Below, piece after piece: positions 34,188 to 42,132 of a DNA stretch of 63,640 bases (within the stretch, counting starts at the first letter, position 1; each line of letters opens with the position of its first letter). The translations under genes were made by a program, and so were the position numbers. The stretch is from CAZDSS01 sp964508185 (GTDB lineage Bacteria > Pseudomonadota > Alphaproteobacteria > Sphingomonadales > Govanellaceae): the NCBI GenBank assembly GCA_964508185.1, contig CAZDSS010000003.1:1-63640 (forward strand), read 5' to 3'. The notes beneath the pieces were generated by a model, which saw nothing but the letters and a program-made list of their open reading frames with translations, did not search any database and had not been told where the DNA came from.

Positions 34188-35375
34188 ATGACCCAGGGCA
34201 TTCTGCAAGGCATTCGGGTTCTGGATTTCGGGCGCTATGTGGCCGGTCCCTATTGCGCGACCCTTCTCGGCTATCTCGGGGCCGACGTCATCCGGGTGGA
34301 GCGCCCCGGCGGCGGCGAGGACCGGGCGATCGCGCCGGTGACCGAGCAGGGCGAGGGCGCGGTCTTTCTCCAGACCTCCTGCAACAAGCGGAGCTTCACC
34401 CTCAAGCTCAACAGCGCCGAGGGGCGGGAGATCATGAACCGTCTCGTCGCCACCGCCGACGTGGTGGTGGCGAACCTTCCGGACAAGATGCTGAAGCGCC
34501 TGGGGCTCGATTACGACTCCCTCCGCGCGATCCGGCCGGACATCATCCTGTCCACCCAGTCGTCCTTCGGCAAGGAAGGGCCGTGGGCCGATCGCGGCGG
34601 CTTCGACGGCGTGGGCCAGGCCATGTCGGGCGCCATGTTCATGACCGGAACGCCGGGCAATCCCGCCAAATGCGCCGCGCCCTACGTGGATTTCACCACC
34701 GCCGTTCTTTCCGCCTTCGGCGTGCTCGCCGCCCTCATGGAGCGGCAGCGCACGGGGCGGGGGCAGGAGGTGGGGGCGTCCCTTCTCGGCACGGCGCTTG
34801 CCGTCTTCAATTCCCACCTCATCGAGGAAAGCGTTCTTGGCCTCAACCGCGTGCCCTCGGGCAACCGGGTCCAGACCTCGGCGCCGTCGGACGTGTTCCG
34901 CACCCGCGACGGCCATGTGCTGGTGCATACGCCGAGCGACCATCTCTTCGCGCGCTGGGCGGAGCTCATGGGCGAGTCGCACTGGCTCGAGGATCCGCGC
35001 TTCCGCAACGACCAGAGCCGGGGCGACCATCGCGACATCATCTGCGAGCGCATGGCCCGCTGGTGCGCCGAACGCACGAACGCGGAGGTGCTGGACGCGC
35101 TCTACAAGGCGGGCATTCCCGCGGGGCCGGTGCTCTCGATCGCCGATGCACTCGAGCATCCGCAGGTGCAGTCCCTGGGTCTCCTGAAGCATGTGGATTA
35201 TCCCGGCCTTAAGGGACGCACGGCGGTGGCCGACATGCCGGTGCAGTTCTCCGTGACGGACGCCGGCATCCGCACCGCGCCGCCGGAAGCCGGGCAACAT
35301 ACGGAAGAGATTCTGGGCGAACTCGACTTCGCGCCCGACCATATCGCGGATCTGCGCGCAAAGGGAATCGTCTGA
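34188..35375 (+). CDS. Class III CoA-transferase (CaiB/BaiF family), second
   Basis: A 395-aa CoA-transferase: LQGIRVLDFGRYVAGPYCA and LLGYLGADVIRVERPGGGED at the start, Asp in AAPYVDFTTAVLSAFG at the catalytic site, then RTGRGQEVGASLLG. It could load CoA onto the pathway acid without ATP, in parallel with the ligase at 24424. The ATG at 34188 sits 9 nt after GGGGAGGG; an ATG at 34164 lies before that sequence and is less likely. It is divergent from TetR 1 and lies about 110 bp before the Rieske 2 operon, which has its own promoter. Confidence 0.9.
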   Translation: MTQGILQGIRVLDFGRYVAGPYCATLLGYLGADVIRVERPGGGEDRAIAPVTEQGEGAVFLQTSCNKRSFTLKLNSAEGREIMNRLVATADVVVANLPDKMLKRLGLDYDSLRAIRPDIILSTQSSFGKEGPWADRGGFDGVGQAMSGAMFMTGTPGNPAKCAAPYVDFTTAVLSAFGVLAALMERQRTGRGQEVGASLLGTALAVFNSHLIEESVLGLNRVPSGNRVQTSAPSDVFRTRDGHVLVHTPSDHLFARWAELMGESHWLEDPRFRNDQSRGDHRDIICERMARWCAERTNAEVLDALYKAGIPAGPVLSIADALEHPQVQSLGLLKHVDYPGLKGRTAVADMPVQFSVTDAGIRTAPPEAGQHTEEILGELDFAPDHIADLRAKGIV

Positions 35376-35421
35376 ATCCGGGGCGGGAAACGTGCCGCCG
35401 CAGGCCCTTCGGGATTGTAAA

Positions 35422-35449
35422 TTGACAGACCTGACTGTTTGTTTATAGT
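35422..35449 (+). promoter_or_regulatory. Sigma-70 promoter with TetR-type operator site D
   Basis: TTGACA (35422-35427), 16 bp, TATAGT (35444-35449): a near-consensus promoter for the Rieske 2 operon. Operator-like ACAGACCTGACTGTTTGT (35425-35442; 15 of 18 matches to the shared motif) fills the spacer, so a bound repressor would block RNA polymerase directly. The Rieske start follows 35 bp after the -10. Confidence 0.7.
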
Positions 35450-35483
35450 CTTGGGTCATGGCATCTGACATCGCGGGGAGGCG

Positions 35484-36695
35484 ATGATGAATACTATGGA
35501 AATCCAGCGATTCCTTGATGGCATGGAATGGGAGCAGGGGCGCGACAACGCGCCGCCCGGTTTCCCCGAACTGCCGACCATTCCCGGCGGGCGCTACACG
35601 GACCCGGAATTTCTCGCGCTCGAGCAGAAGTATCTGTGGCAGCGGTCCTGGGTCTATGCCTGCCATTCGGACGAGCTGCCCGAGCCCGGATCCTTCATCC
35701 TGTGGGAGAAGCTCGGATCCCCCATCCTCATCGTGCGCGGCAAGGACAATGTGATCCGCGCCTTCTACAATACCTGCCGTCATCGCGGCGCGCCGCTCGT
35801 CCAGGAGGACAAGGGCCGCGTCGCCGGTCTCGTCTGCCGCTATCACGGCTGGACCTATGACCTTGCGGGGCAGCTCGTCAATCTGCGCGACGCGCGGGAT
35901 TTCGTGAATTTCGACAAGACCTGCCACAATCTGGTGGAAATCCCCTGCGCCATGTTCGGCAACTGGGTCTTCATCAACGAGGATCCCGATGCGGGGCCGC
36001 TCGAAGAGGCGCTCGGCCCCGCGCTCGAGGACTGGCGGACCCTGCAGATCGAGGACCTGCGCCACGTCCATTCGGCGAGCTTCGAGGTTGCCTGCAACGT
36101 CAAGGTGATGCTGGACGCGTTCCTTGAGACCTATCATCTCAAGTCCATCCACCAGAACACCGTGGACCGCTTCCTCAATCACCGCGGGACCTATATCGAG
36201 CTTTACGACGGCGGCAATTCCCTGATGCTGACGCCGCACCGGCGGGCCGACTGGGTCGATCCCGGCACCAAGGGTATGAAGCGGGTGGATACGGCGACCG
36301 AGCTGCAGCGCCGCCACAATCCGTCCTACAACATCTATCCCAATCTGGTGGCGCCGGTATCCGACAGCGGCATTCCCTTCCTGACCTTCTGGCCGAAGAC
36401 TGCCAACACCATGGTCATCGACTGCCACTGGTTCGGCTACACCGAAAGCCGCGACCACGAATTGTGGCCGACCCGGGTCAAGAATTTCGAAGTGATCCTG
36501 GAAGAGGACACCCAGTTCGCCCCGGCCATCCAGCGCTCGGTGGAGTCGCCGGGCTTCCGCGGGGTCTATCTGTCCTATCAGGAGCGCCGCATATATCATT
36601 GGCATGAGGAGCTCGACCGCCGCATCGGGCCGGAGCGCATTCCCGAACATCTTCGGGTGAAGCCGGTGCTCGATGAATGGCGGCGGCGACAGTAA
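35484..36695 (+). CDS. Rieske oxygenase alpha subunit (Rieske 2)
   Basis: A 403-aa oxygenase large subunit. The Rieske ligands are Cys98, His100, Cys118 and His121 (NTCRHRGAP ... CRYHGWTYD). The iron site has His218 and His223 (LETYHLKSIHQ), with the Asp in ILEEDTQFAP as carboxylate. It is shorter and more distant than Rieske 1 and 3, so it probably attacks a different position or intermediate. It leads an operon with the HMG-CoA-synthase-like/DUF35 fusion, thiolase and MaoC genes. GGGGAGG precedes the ATG; a second ATG at 35487 is equally possible. Confidence 0.92.
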   Translation: MMNTMEIQRFLDGMEWEQGRDNAPPGFPELPTIPGGRYTDPEFLALEQKYLWQRSWVYACHSDELPEPGSFILWEKLGSPILIVRGKDNVIRAFYNTCRHRGAPLVQEDKGRVAGLVCRYHGWTYDLAGQLVNLRDARDFVNFDKTCHNLVEIPCAMFGNWVFINEDPDAGPLEEALGPALEDWRTLQIEDLRHVHSASFEVACNVKVMLDAFLETYHLKSIHQNTVDRFLNHRGTYIELYDGGNSLMLTPHRRADWVDPGTKGMKRVDTATELQRRHNPSYNIYPNLVAPVSDSGIPFLTFWPKTANTMVIDCHWFGYTESRDHELWPTRVKNFEVILEEDTQFAPAIQRSVESPGFRGVYLSYQERRIYHWHEELDRRIGPERIPEHLRVKPVLDEWRRRQ

Positions 36696-36741
36696 CATTC
36701 TGCGGGCGTTGCATTCCCGGTAACAGGAGGGGCGGACGGGC

Positions 36742-38166
36742 ATGAACGACATCGGGATCCTGGGCGCGGCGAGTTATGTTCCGGCGGCGCGCCTGTCGCG
36801 ACAGGCCATTGCCAGGGCCCACGCCTGGGCCAATCCGGCCCTTTCCGCCGAGGCGCGCGGCACGCGCAGCTACGGCTTCTGGGACGAGGACAGCATCACC
36901 ATGGCGGTGGAAGCGGCGCGCGCCTGCCTCAAGGCCGCGAAGGACGTGACGCCGGAGCGTCTGGTCTTCGCCTCCACCACCGCGCCCTTCCTCGACCGCG
37001 CCAACAGCGCCGTCGTCGCCGAGGCGGCGGGACTGGGGCCGATGATCGCGACCCTTGACTCCGCGGGATCGCTCCGCGCCGCGACCTCGGCGCTGAGGGA
37101 TGCTCTGGAAGGGCGCCGTCGCACCCTGCTGGTCGCGTCCGACCAGCGCCCGGCCAAGCCCGCAAGCTTGCAGGAAATGCGCTACGGCGACGGCGCGGCC
37201 GCCGTGCTGGTGGGCGAGGGGCCGGTGATCGCCCGCTATCTCGGCGGGGCGAGCCGGGTCGTGGATCTCGTCGATCATTACCGCACGGTCGAGTCGCGCA
37301 CCGACTACGCCCTCGAGGAGCGCTGGGTCCGGGACGAGGGGATCAGCAAGATCGTCCCCGCCGCGATTCGCGACGCGCTGGCCGCCGCATCGCTCCAGGC
37401 ATCCGACATCGCCATGGTCGCGGCCCCGTTCGCGCCGCGCCTCATGTCGCCGGCGCTGAAGGCGGCGGGGCTGGATCAGGTGCCGCTCGCCGATCCGCTG
37501 TTCAACGCCATCGGCGATACGGGCGCGCCGCATCCCATCCTCATGCTCTGCGACATGCTGCAGCGGGCGGAGCCCGGAACGCGGATCCTCGTCATCGGAT
37601 TCGGCCAGGGGGTGGACGCCCTTGTCTTCGAGGTGACGGACGAGGTGCGGAACCGCCGTCCGGCGCCCGCCGTCGAAGCGTGGGAGGCGGACGACAATTA
37701 CCTGCGCTTCCTGTCCTTCCGCGGCGAGATCCGGCTCGACTGGGGCATGCGGGCGGAGCGCGACAATCGCACCGCTCTCTCCACCTTCTTCCGCAAGCGT
37801 CAGGCGGTGACGGGCTTCGTGGGCGGCCATTGCACGGCCTGCGGCATGCACCAGTTCCCGAAATCGCGGGCCTGCGTCGAATGCGGCGCCATCGACACGC
37901 AGGAGGATTATTCCTTCGCCGACAGCGTCGGCCGCATCAAGACCTTCACCGAGGACTGGCAGGCCTATACGCCGGCGCCGCCCCTCGTCTATGGCAACGT
38001 GGCCTTCGCCGAGGGCGGCAACCTGCTGATGGAGATCACGGATTTCCAGGGCGGCATCAGCGTGGGGCAGAAGGTGCGCATGGTCTTCCGCATAAAGGAC
38101 GTGGACGACCGCCGGGGCTTCCGGCGATACTTCTGGAAGGCCGTCGCGATGGCCGGAGAGGCGTGA
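36742..38166 (+). CDS. HMG-CoA-synthase-like/thiolase-fold protein fused to a DUF35 OB domain
   Basis: A 474-aa fusion. Residues 1-330 have the layout of the HMG-CoA synthase/KAS III family (GILGAASYVPAARLSR, ASTTAPFLDRAN, MRYGDGAAAVLVG). The usual nucleophile position, about 110-111 in DSAGSLRAATSAL, is Ser-Leu rather than Cys. Residues 360-474 form a DUF35 unit: a zinc ribbon with Cys364, 367, 378 and 381 and then an OB fold. Archaea use separate thiolase, HMG-CoA synthase and DUF35 proteins in one complex, and steroid degraders pair DUF35 with thiolase-fold aldolases. The thiolase gene starts 1 bp after this stop, so the two probably form a complex. Confidence 0.85.
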   Translation: MNDIGILGAASYVPAARLSRQAIARAHAWANPALSAEARGTRSYGFWDEDSITMAVEAARACLKAAKDVTPERLVFASTTAPFLDRANSAVVAEAAGLGPMIATLDSAGSLRAATSALRDALEGRRRTLLVASDQRPAKPASLQEMRYGDGAAAVLVGEGPVIARYLGGASRVVDLVDHYRTVESRTDYALEERWVRDEGISKIVPAAIRDALAAASLQASDIAMVAAPFAPRLMSPALKAAGLDQVPLADPLFNAIGDTGAPHPILMLCDMLQRAEPGTRILVIGFGQGVDALVFEVTDEVRNRRPAPAVEAWEADDNYLRFLSFRGEIRLDWGMRAERDNRTALSTFFRKRQAVTGFVGGHCTACGMHQFPKSRACVECGAIDTQEDYSFADSVGRIKTFTEDWQAYTPAPPLVYGNVAFAEGGNLLMEITDFQGGISVGQKVRMVFRIKDVDDRRGFRRYFWKAVAMAGEA

Positions 38167-38167
38167 C

Positions 38168-39370
38168 ATGGCAAAGGGTATCCGCGACAAGGTTGCGATC
38201 ATCGGCATGGGCTGCTCCCGCTTCGGGGAGCGCTGGGATTGCGGCTATGACGACCTCATGGTCGAAGCCTATCAGGAGGCCATCGAGGACGCCGGGATCG
38301 ACAAGTCCGAAATCGACGCCGCCTGGCTTGGCGTCTTCTTCGACGAGCAGAACACGGGCAAGTCCGCGCTGCCGCTGTCCATGACGCTCAGGCTGCCCAA
38401 CATTCCGGTGACCCGCGTCGAAAATCTCTGCGCGACGGGGACGGAGGCCCTTCGCGGCGCGGTCTATGCTGTCGCGGCCGGAGCGGTGGATGTGGCGCTC
38501 GCCATGGGTGTGGAGAAGCTGAAGGACACGGGCTACAGCGGCCTGCCCGAGCGCACCAAGGGCACCTTCGAGGATCTTTATCTCCCGAACAACACGGCGC
38601 CCGGCGCCTTCGCCCAGCTTGCCGCCGCCTATGCGGCGAAGCACGGGGTCGACATGGGCGACCTCAAGCGCGCCATGGCCCATGTGTCGTGGAAAAGCCA
38701 CCAGAACGGCAGCCTCAATCCCAAGGCCCATCTGCGCAGCAAGCCGACCATGGAGCAGATCCTGCAGGCCCCCATGATCGCGTCGCCCCTCGGCGTCTAT
38801 GACTGCTGCGGGGTGAGCGACGGCGCCGCCTGCGCCATCGTGACGACGCCCGAGCGCGCCCGCGCCATGGGCAAGAAATACGATCTCGTCACCATCAAGG
38901 CGCTGCAGCTCGCGCCATCGAACGGCGTCGAGATGTCCCACAATTCCTGGGACGGGAGCTATACGATCACGACGCCGATGGCCGCCCGGCGCGCCTACGA
39001 GGAGGCGGGGATTTCCGATCCCCTCGCGGAGCTCGACCTCATCGAGGTCCATGACTGCTTCTCGATCACCGAGCTCGTGGTCATGGAGGATCTTTTCCTC
39101 TCGGAACGCGGACAGGCCTGGAAGGACGTGCTGAACGGCAAGTTCGACCGCGACGGCGTGGTGCCCTGCCAGATCGACGGCGGACTCAAATGCTTCGGGC
39201 ATCCCATCGGCGCCTCGGGCCTGCGCATGGTCTACGAGATCTATCTCCAGGTCCAGGGCCGGGCCGGGGAGCGCCAGCTGAAGAACCCGCGCCTCGGGCT
39301 CACCCACAATCTCGGCGGCATCCCGAACCGGAACATCGCGGCGATCACCATCGTCGGCCTCATGGACTGA
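38168..39370 (+). CDS. Thiolase family protein (SCP2-type)
   Basis: A 400-aa thiolase-fold enzyme. Cys88 in ENLCATGTEAL is the nucleophile. VHDCFSITELV and KCFGHPIGASG (His345) are the other active-site motifs, and THNLGG near the end replaces the CxG motif of classical thiolases, as in SCP-x/lipid-transfer-type thiolases. It would cleave a 3-ketoacyl-CoA or perform a retro-aldol step. The preceding gene supplies a DUF35 domain, the usual partner of this thiolase type. Gaps of 1 and 8 bp on each side show tight co-translation. Confidence 0.9.
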   Translation: MAKGIRDKVAIIGMGCSRFGERWDCGYDDLMVEAYQEAIEDAGIDKSEIDAAWLGVFFDEQNTGKSALPLSMTLRLPNIPVTRVENLCATGTEALRGAVYAVAAGAVDVALAMGVEKLKDTGYSGLPERTKGTFEDLYLPNNTAPGAFAQLAAAYAAKHGVDMGDLKRAMAHVSWKSHQNGSLNPKAHLRSKPTMEQILQAPMIASPLGVYDCCGVSDGAACAIVTTPERARAMGKKYDLVTIKALQLAPSNGVEMSHNSWDGSYTITTPMAARRAYEEAGISDPLAELDLIEVHDCFSITELVVMEDLFLSERGQAWKDVLNGKFDRDGVVPCQIDGGLKCFGHPIGASGLRMVYEIYLQVQGRAGERQLKNPRLGLTHNLGGIPNRNIAAITIVGLMD

Positions 39371-39378
39371 GCGGAGCG

Positions 39379-39840
39379 ATGCGCAAGCGGTACTTTGAGG
39401 ACCTGGTCGTCGGGGAGGTGCGCGAGTCGAAGGAAAAGCTGGTGACGGAGGACGAGATCGTGGCCTTCGCCCGGCAATACGACCCGCAATATTTCCATGC
39501 CGATCCCGAGGCCGCGAAAAAGTCGCGCTTCGGCGGCGTGGTGGCGTCAGGAATCCACAATCTCGCCCTGTGGCGGCAGCTCGATCACGAGATCGCGCAG
39601 GACATCGCCTGGATCTGCGGCGTCGGCATGGACGAGATGCGGCTCCTCAACCCGGTGCGGCCCGGCGACCGGGTGCGGGCGCGATCGGAATGCGTGGAGA
39701 AGCGCGTATCCCGCAAGGATCCGGGGCGGGGCGTGGTGGTCTATCGCTACAGCCTCGTCAACCAGAACGATCAGACCGTCTTGACCTTTCTTTCCACCAA
39801 TCTGGTGGAGCGGGCGCCGGAGGCGGCGGGAGCGGGATAG
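39379..39840 (+). CDS. MaoC-family (R)-specific enoyl-CoA hydratase/dehydratase
   Basis: A 153-aa single hot-dog-fold hydratase. YFEDLVVGEV at the start and the hydratase-2 motif DPQYFHADPEAAKKSRFGG (catalytic Asp and His) are clear, and VASGIHNLALW follows. It would hydrate the enoyl-CoA made by an acyl-CoA dehydrogenase, before oxidation and thiolase/DUF35 cleavage. It is the last gene of the Rieske 2 operon, since operator site E and a new transcription unit follow at once. Confidence 0.88.
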   Translation: MRKRYFEDLVVGEVRESKEKLVTEDEIVAFARQYDPQYFHADPEAAKKSRFGGVVASGIHNLALWRQLDHEIAQDIAWICGVGMDEMRLLNPVRPGDRVRARSECVEKRVSRKDPGRGVVVYRYSLVNQNDQTVLTFLSTNLVERAPEAAGAG

Positions 39841-39871
39841 GCGAGAAATTGACTCGCGCATGCGGGCCGTT

Positions 39872-39913
39872 GCACATAATATAAAAACAGGCATGATTGT
39901 TTTTATAATGTGC
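39872..39913. promoter_or_regulatory. TetR-type operator site E with -10 element
   Basis: ATAAAAACA (39881-39889) and TGTTTTTAT (39898-39906) form a perfect 9-bp inverted repeat. GCACAT (39872-39877) and ATGTGC (39908-39913) extend it after a 2-nt bulge, making a 42-bp imperfect palindrome. The inner ACAGGCATGATTGTTTTT (39887-39904) matches the shared motif at 15 of 18. TATAAT (39904-39909) is a consensus -10 for the SDR at 39976, partly under the operator. Confidence 0.7.
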
Positions 39914-39975
39914 CCCCGGCCCGGGCGCGGGGAGTGCAAGTCCGGGACGCGTGAAACACAAGGGAGAACTTAGAC

Positions 39976-40740
39976 ATGGACCTCGGTCTTCGCGGCAAGC
40001 GCGCCATTGTCACCGGATCGACGAAGGGCATCTGTCGTCGGGTGGTGGATCTTCTGGTTGACGAAGGGGCGGACGTGGCCATCTGCGCGCGGTCGCCCGA
40101 AGCCGTCGCCAAGGCGCTCAAGGAGCTGAAGCACAACGCGGACGGCCGCGTCGTGGGCCGCGCCTGCAACGTGCGCAAGGAAGACGAATACAAGCAGTGG
40201 ATCGAGGACATGGTCCAGGAGCTTGGCGGCGTCGACATCTTCATCCCCGGGGTCAGCGCCGGCGGCGGCATGGACAGCGAGCGCAACTGGTGGAACGCCT
40301 TCGAGGTGGACGTGCTCTCCGTCGTGCGCGGCTGCGAGACCGTGATTCCGCACATGAAGAAGGCGGGCGGCGGCGCGATCACCATCATCTCGAGCACCGC
40401 CGCGGTCGAGACCTTCATGGTGCCCCAGGCCTACAATTCCATGAAGGCGGCCTTGCTCACCTATGCCAAGCAGCTCGGCCAGTTCGTGGGCGCCGACGGC
40501 ATCCGGGTCAATACGGTGTCCCCGGGCCCCATCGAGTTCGAAGGCGGCGCCTGGGACATGATCAAGGAGACCATGGAAGGGGTCTACAAGCATACGGTCA
40601 AGGCCCATCCCACCGGGCGTCTCGGCAAGCCGGAGGAAGTGGCCAACTGCATCGTCTTCCTGTCGTCGCCGGCGGCGAGCTGGGTCAACGGCAGCAATCT
40701 GGTGATCGACGGCGGCTACACGAAGCGCGTGCAGTTCTGA
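39976..40740 (+). CDS. SDR-family oxidoreductase
   Basis: A 254-aa short-chain dehydrogenase with all classical motifs: TGSTKGICRRV for NAD(P), ISSTAAVETF with the catalytic Ser, and YNSMK with Tyr and Lys. The C-terminal VNGSNLVIDGGYTKR is typical. It probably oxidises a hydroxyl on the substrate or a 3-hydroxyacyl-CoA. It is the first gene of the operon SDR, Rieske 3, E1alpha, E1beta, E2, PQQ dehydrogenase, under operator site E. Confidence 0.9.
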   Translation: MDLGLRGKRAIVTGSTKGICRRVVDLLVDEGADVAICARSPEAVAKALKELKHNADGRVVGRACNVRKEDEYKQWIEDMVQELGGVDIFIPGVSAGGGMDSERNWWNAFEVDVLSVVRGCETVIPHMKKAGGGAITIISSTAAVETFMVPQAYNSMKAALLTYAKQLGQFVGADGIRVNTVSPGPIEFEGGAWDMIKETMEGVYKHTVKAHPTGRLGKPEEVANCIVFLSSPAASWVNGSNLVIDGGYTKRVQF

Positions 40741-40755
40741 GTTGAGGAACGGGAC

Positions 40756-42132
40756 ATGGACATCATCCGCCCCCAGAAGATCAAGCGGGTCAAGCCGTCC
40801 GAGGCTCCGAAGGGCGGAACCCCCGTGGAGCATGTGGGCTACCCCGATCTCGGGACCGACATCATCCCGAAGGAGCGCTACACCACCGTCGAGTTCATGA
40901 ATCTCGAATGGGAGCATATCTGGACCAAGGTATGGCTCCTCGGCGGGCGCGAATGCGACATTCCGGAACCGGGCGATTTCATCGCGACGGAGATCGGGCG
41001 GGAGTCCGTCCTGCTCATCCGTCAGCGCGACGGCAAGGTGCGCGCCTTCTACAATGTCTGCCTCCATCGCGGGAACCAGCTTGCGCCCGAAGGGATCGGG
41101 CATGTGGAGCGCAATTTCGTGTGCTCGTACCACGGCTGGGAATATGGGCTCGACGGGCGGTTCGCGCGGATTCCCGACATGGCCACCTTCCGCCAGGGCA
41201 AGCCCTGCGACGGGCTCATCGAGCTTCCCTGCGACATCTGGGGCAGCTTCATCTGGTTCTCGCTCAATCCGGACGTGGAGCCGCTCAGGGAATATCTCGA
41301 ATGCCTGCCCGAGCATCTCGACCCCTATCATTTCGAGCGCATGGTCATGACCCGGGACGTGACCGTCGAGTGGGACTGCAACTGGAAGACGTCGGTCGAC
41401 GCCTTCAACGAGACCTATCACGTCCAGGCCACCCACCGGCAGCTGCTGTGGTATCTCGACGACATCAATGTCCAGATCGACTGCTACGGGCGGCACAGCC
41501 GCTATCTCGTGCCCTTCGGCTGCATCAGCCCGCGGCGGCCCTATCCGCCGGAGATCCCCGAGCCGATCAAGGTCATGATGCGGGATGCGGGCATGGACCC
41601 CGCGTCCTACGAGGGCGACAAGACGAAGATCCGCGAGGCCATCCAGAAGTTCAAGCGGGAGCATGGCCCCGAACAGGGCAAGGACTATTCCGAGCTCAAT
41701 GACGACCAGCTGACGGACGACTACAACTATCTGGTCTTCCCCAACGTCACGCTGAACACCCACGCGGACAACCTGATGCTGTTCCGCCACCGGCCGCATC
41801 CGACGGATCCCAACAAGATGTATTTCGACGTCTGGACCTTCGAGCTGCCGGGCAAGCAGGACGAGAACGCCAAGCCCTACCGGCGGCCGCGCCATCAGTT
41901 CTTCCGCGCGGGCCAGAAGTCGCTCGGGCTCGTGGTGAACCAGGACGCATCCAACCTGCCGAGCGTGCAGCGCGGCATGCAGAGCGCCGGCTACAAGGGC
42001 CTGTGGCTCAACGAGCAGGAAGTGCGCATCCGCCATTTCCACAAGGTGATCGACGATTACATTTCCGGCCGGATGGGCAGCCGCGCCAAGGACAAACAGG
42101 GGGAGCGGAAGAAACATGCAGCTCAGTCGTGA
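40756..42132 (+). CDS. Rieske oxygenase alpha subunit (Rieske 3)
   Basis: A 458-aa oxygenase large subunit. The Rieske ligands are Cys102, His104, Cys123 and His126 (VCLHRGNQL ... CSYHGWEY). The iron site has His222 and His227 (NETYHVQATHRQ), with the Asp of VVNQDASNLP. It is a paralogue of Rieske 1 by length and C-terminal motifs (NEQEVRIRHFHK). Its last 17 nt overlap the E1alpha gene, so hydroxylation and 2-oxoacid oxidation are coupled in expression. No ferredoxin or reductase gene is nearby. Confidence 0.92.
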   Translation: MDIIRPQKIKRVKPSEAPKGGTPVEHVGYPDLGTDIIPKERYTTVEFMNLEWEHIWTKVWLLGGRECDIPEPGDFIATEIGRESVLLIRQRDGKVRAFYNVCLHRGNQLAPEGIGHVERNFVCSYHGWEYGLDGRFARIPDMATFRQGKPCDGLIELPCDIWGSFIWFSLNPDVEPLREYLECLPEHLDPYHFERMVMTRDVTVEWDCNWKTSVDAFNETYHVQATHRQLLWYLDDINVQIDCYGRHSRYLVPFGCISPRRPYPPEIPEPIKVMMRDAGMDPASYEGDKTKIREAIQKFKREHGPEQGKDYSELNDDQLTDDYNYLVFPNVTLNTHADNLMLFRHRPHPTDPNKMYFDVWTFELPGKQDENAKPYRRPRHQFFRAGQKSLGLVVNQDASNLPSVQRGMQSAGYKGLWLNEQEVRIRHFHKVIDDYISGRMGSRAKDKQGERKKHAAQS

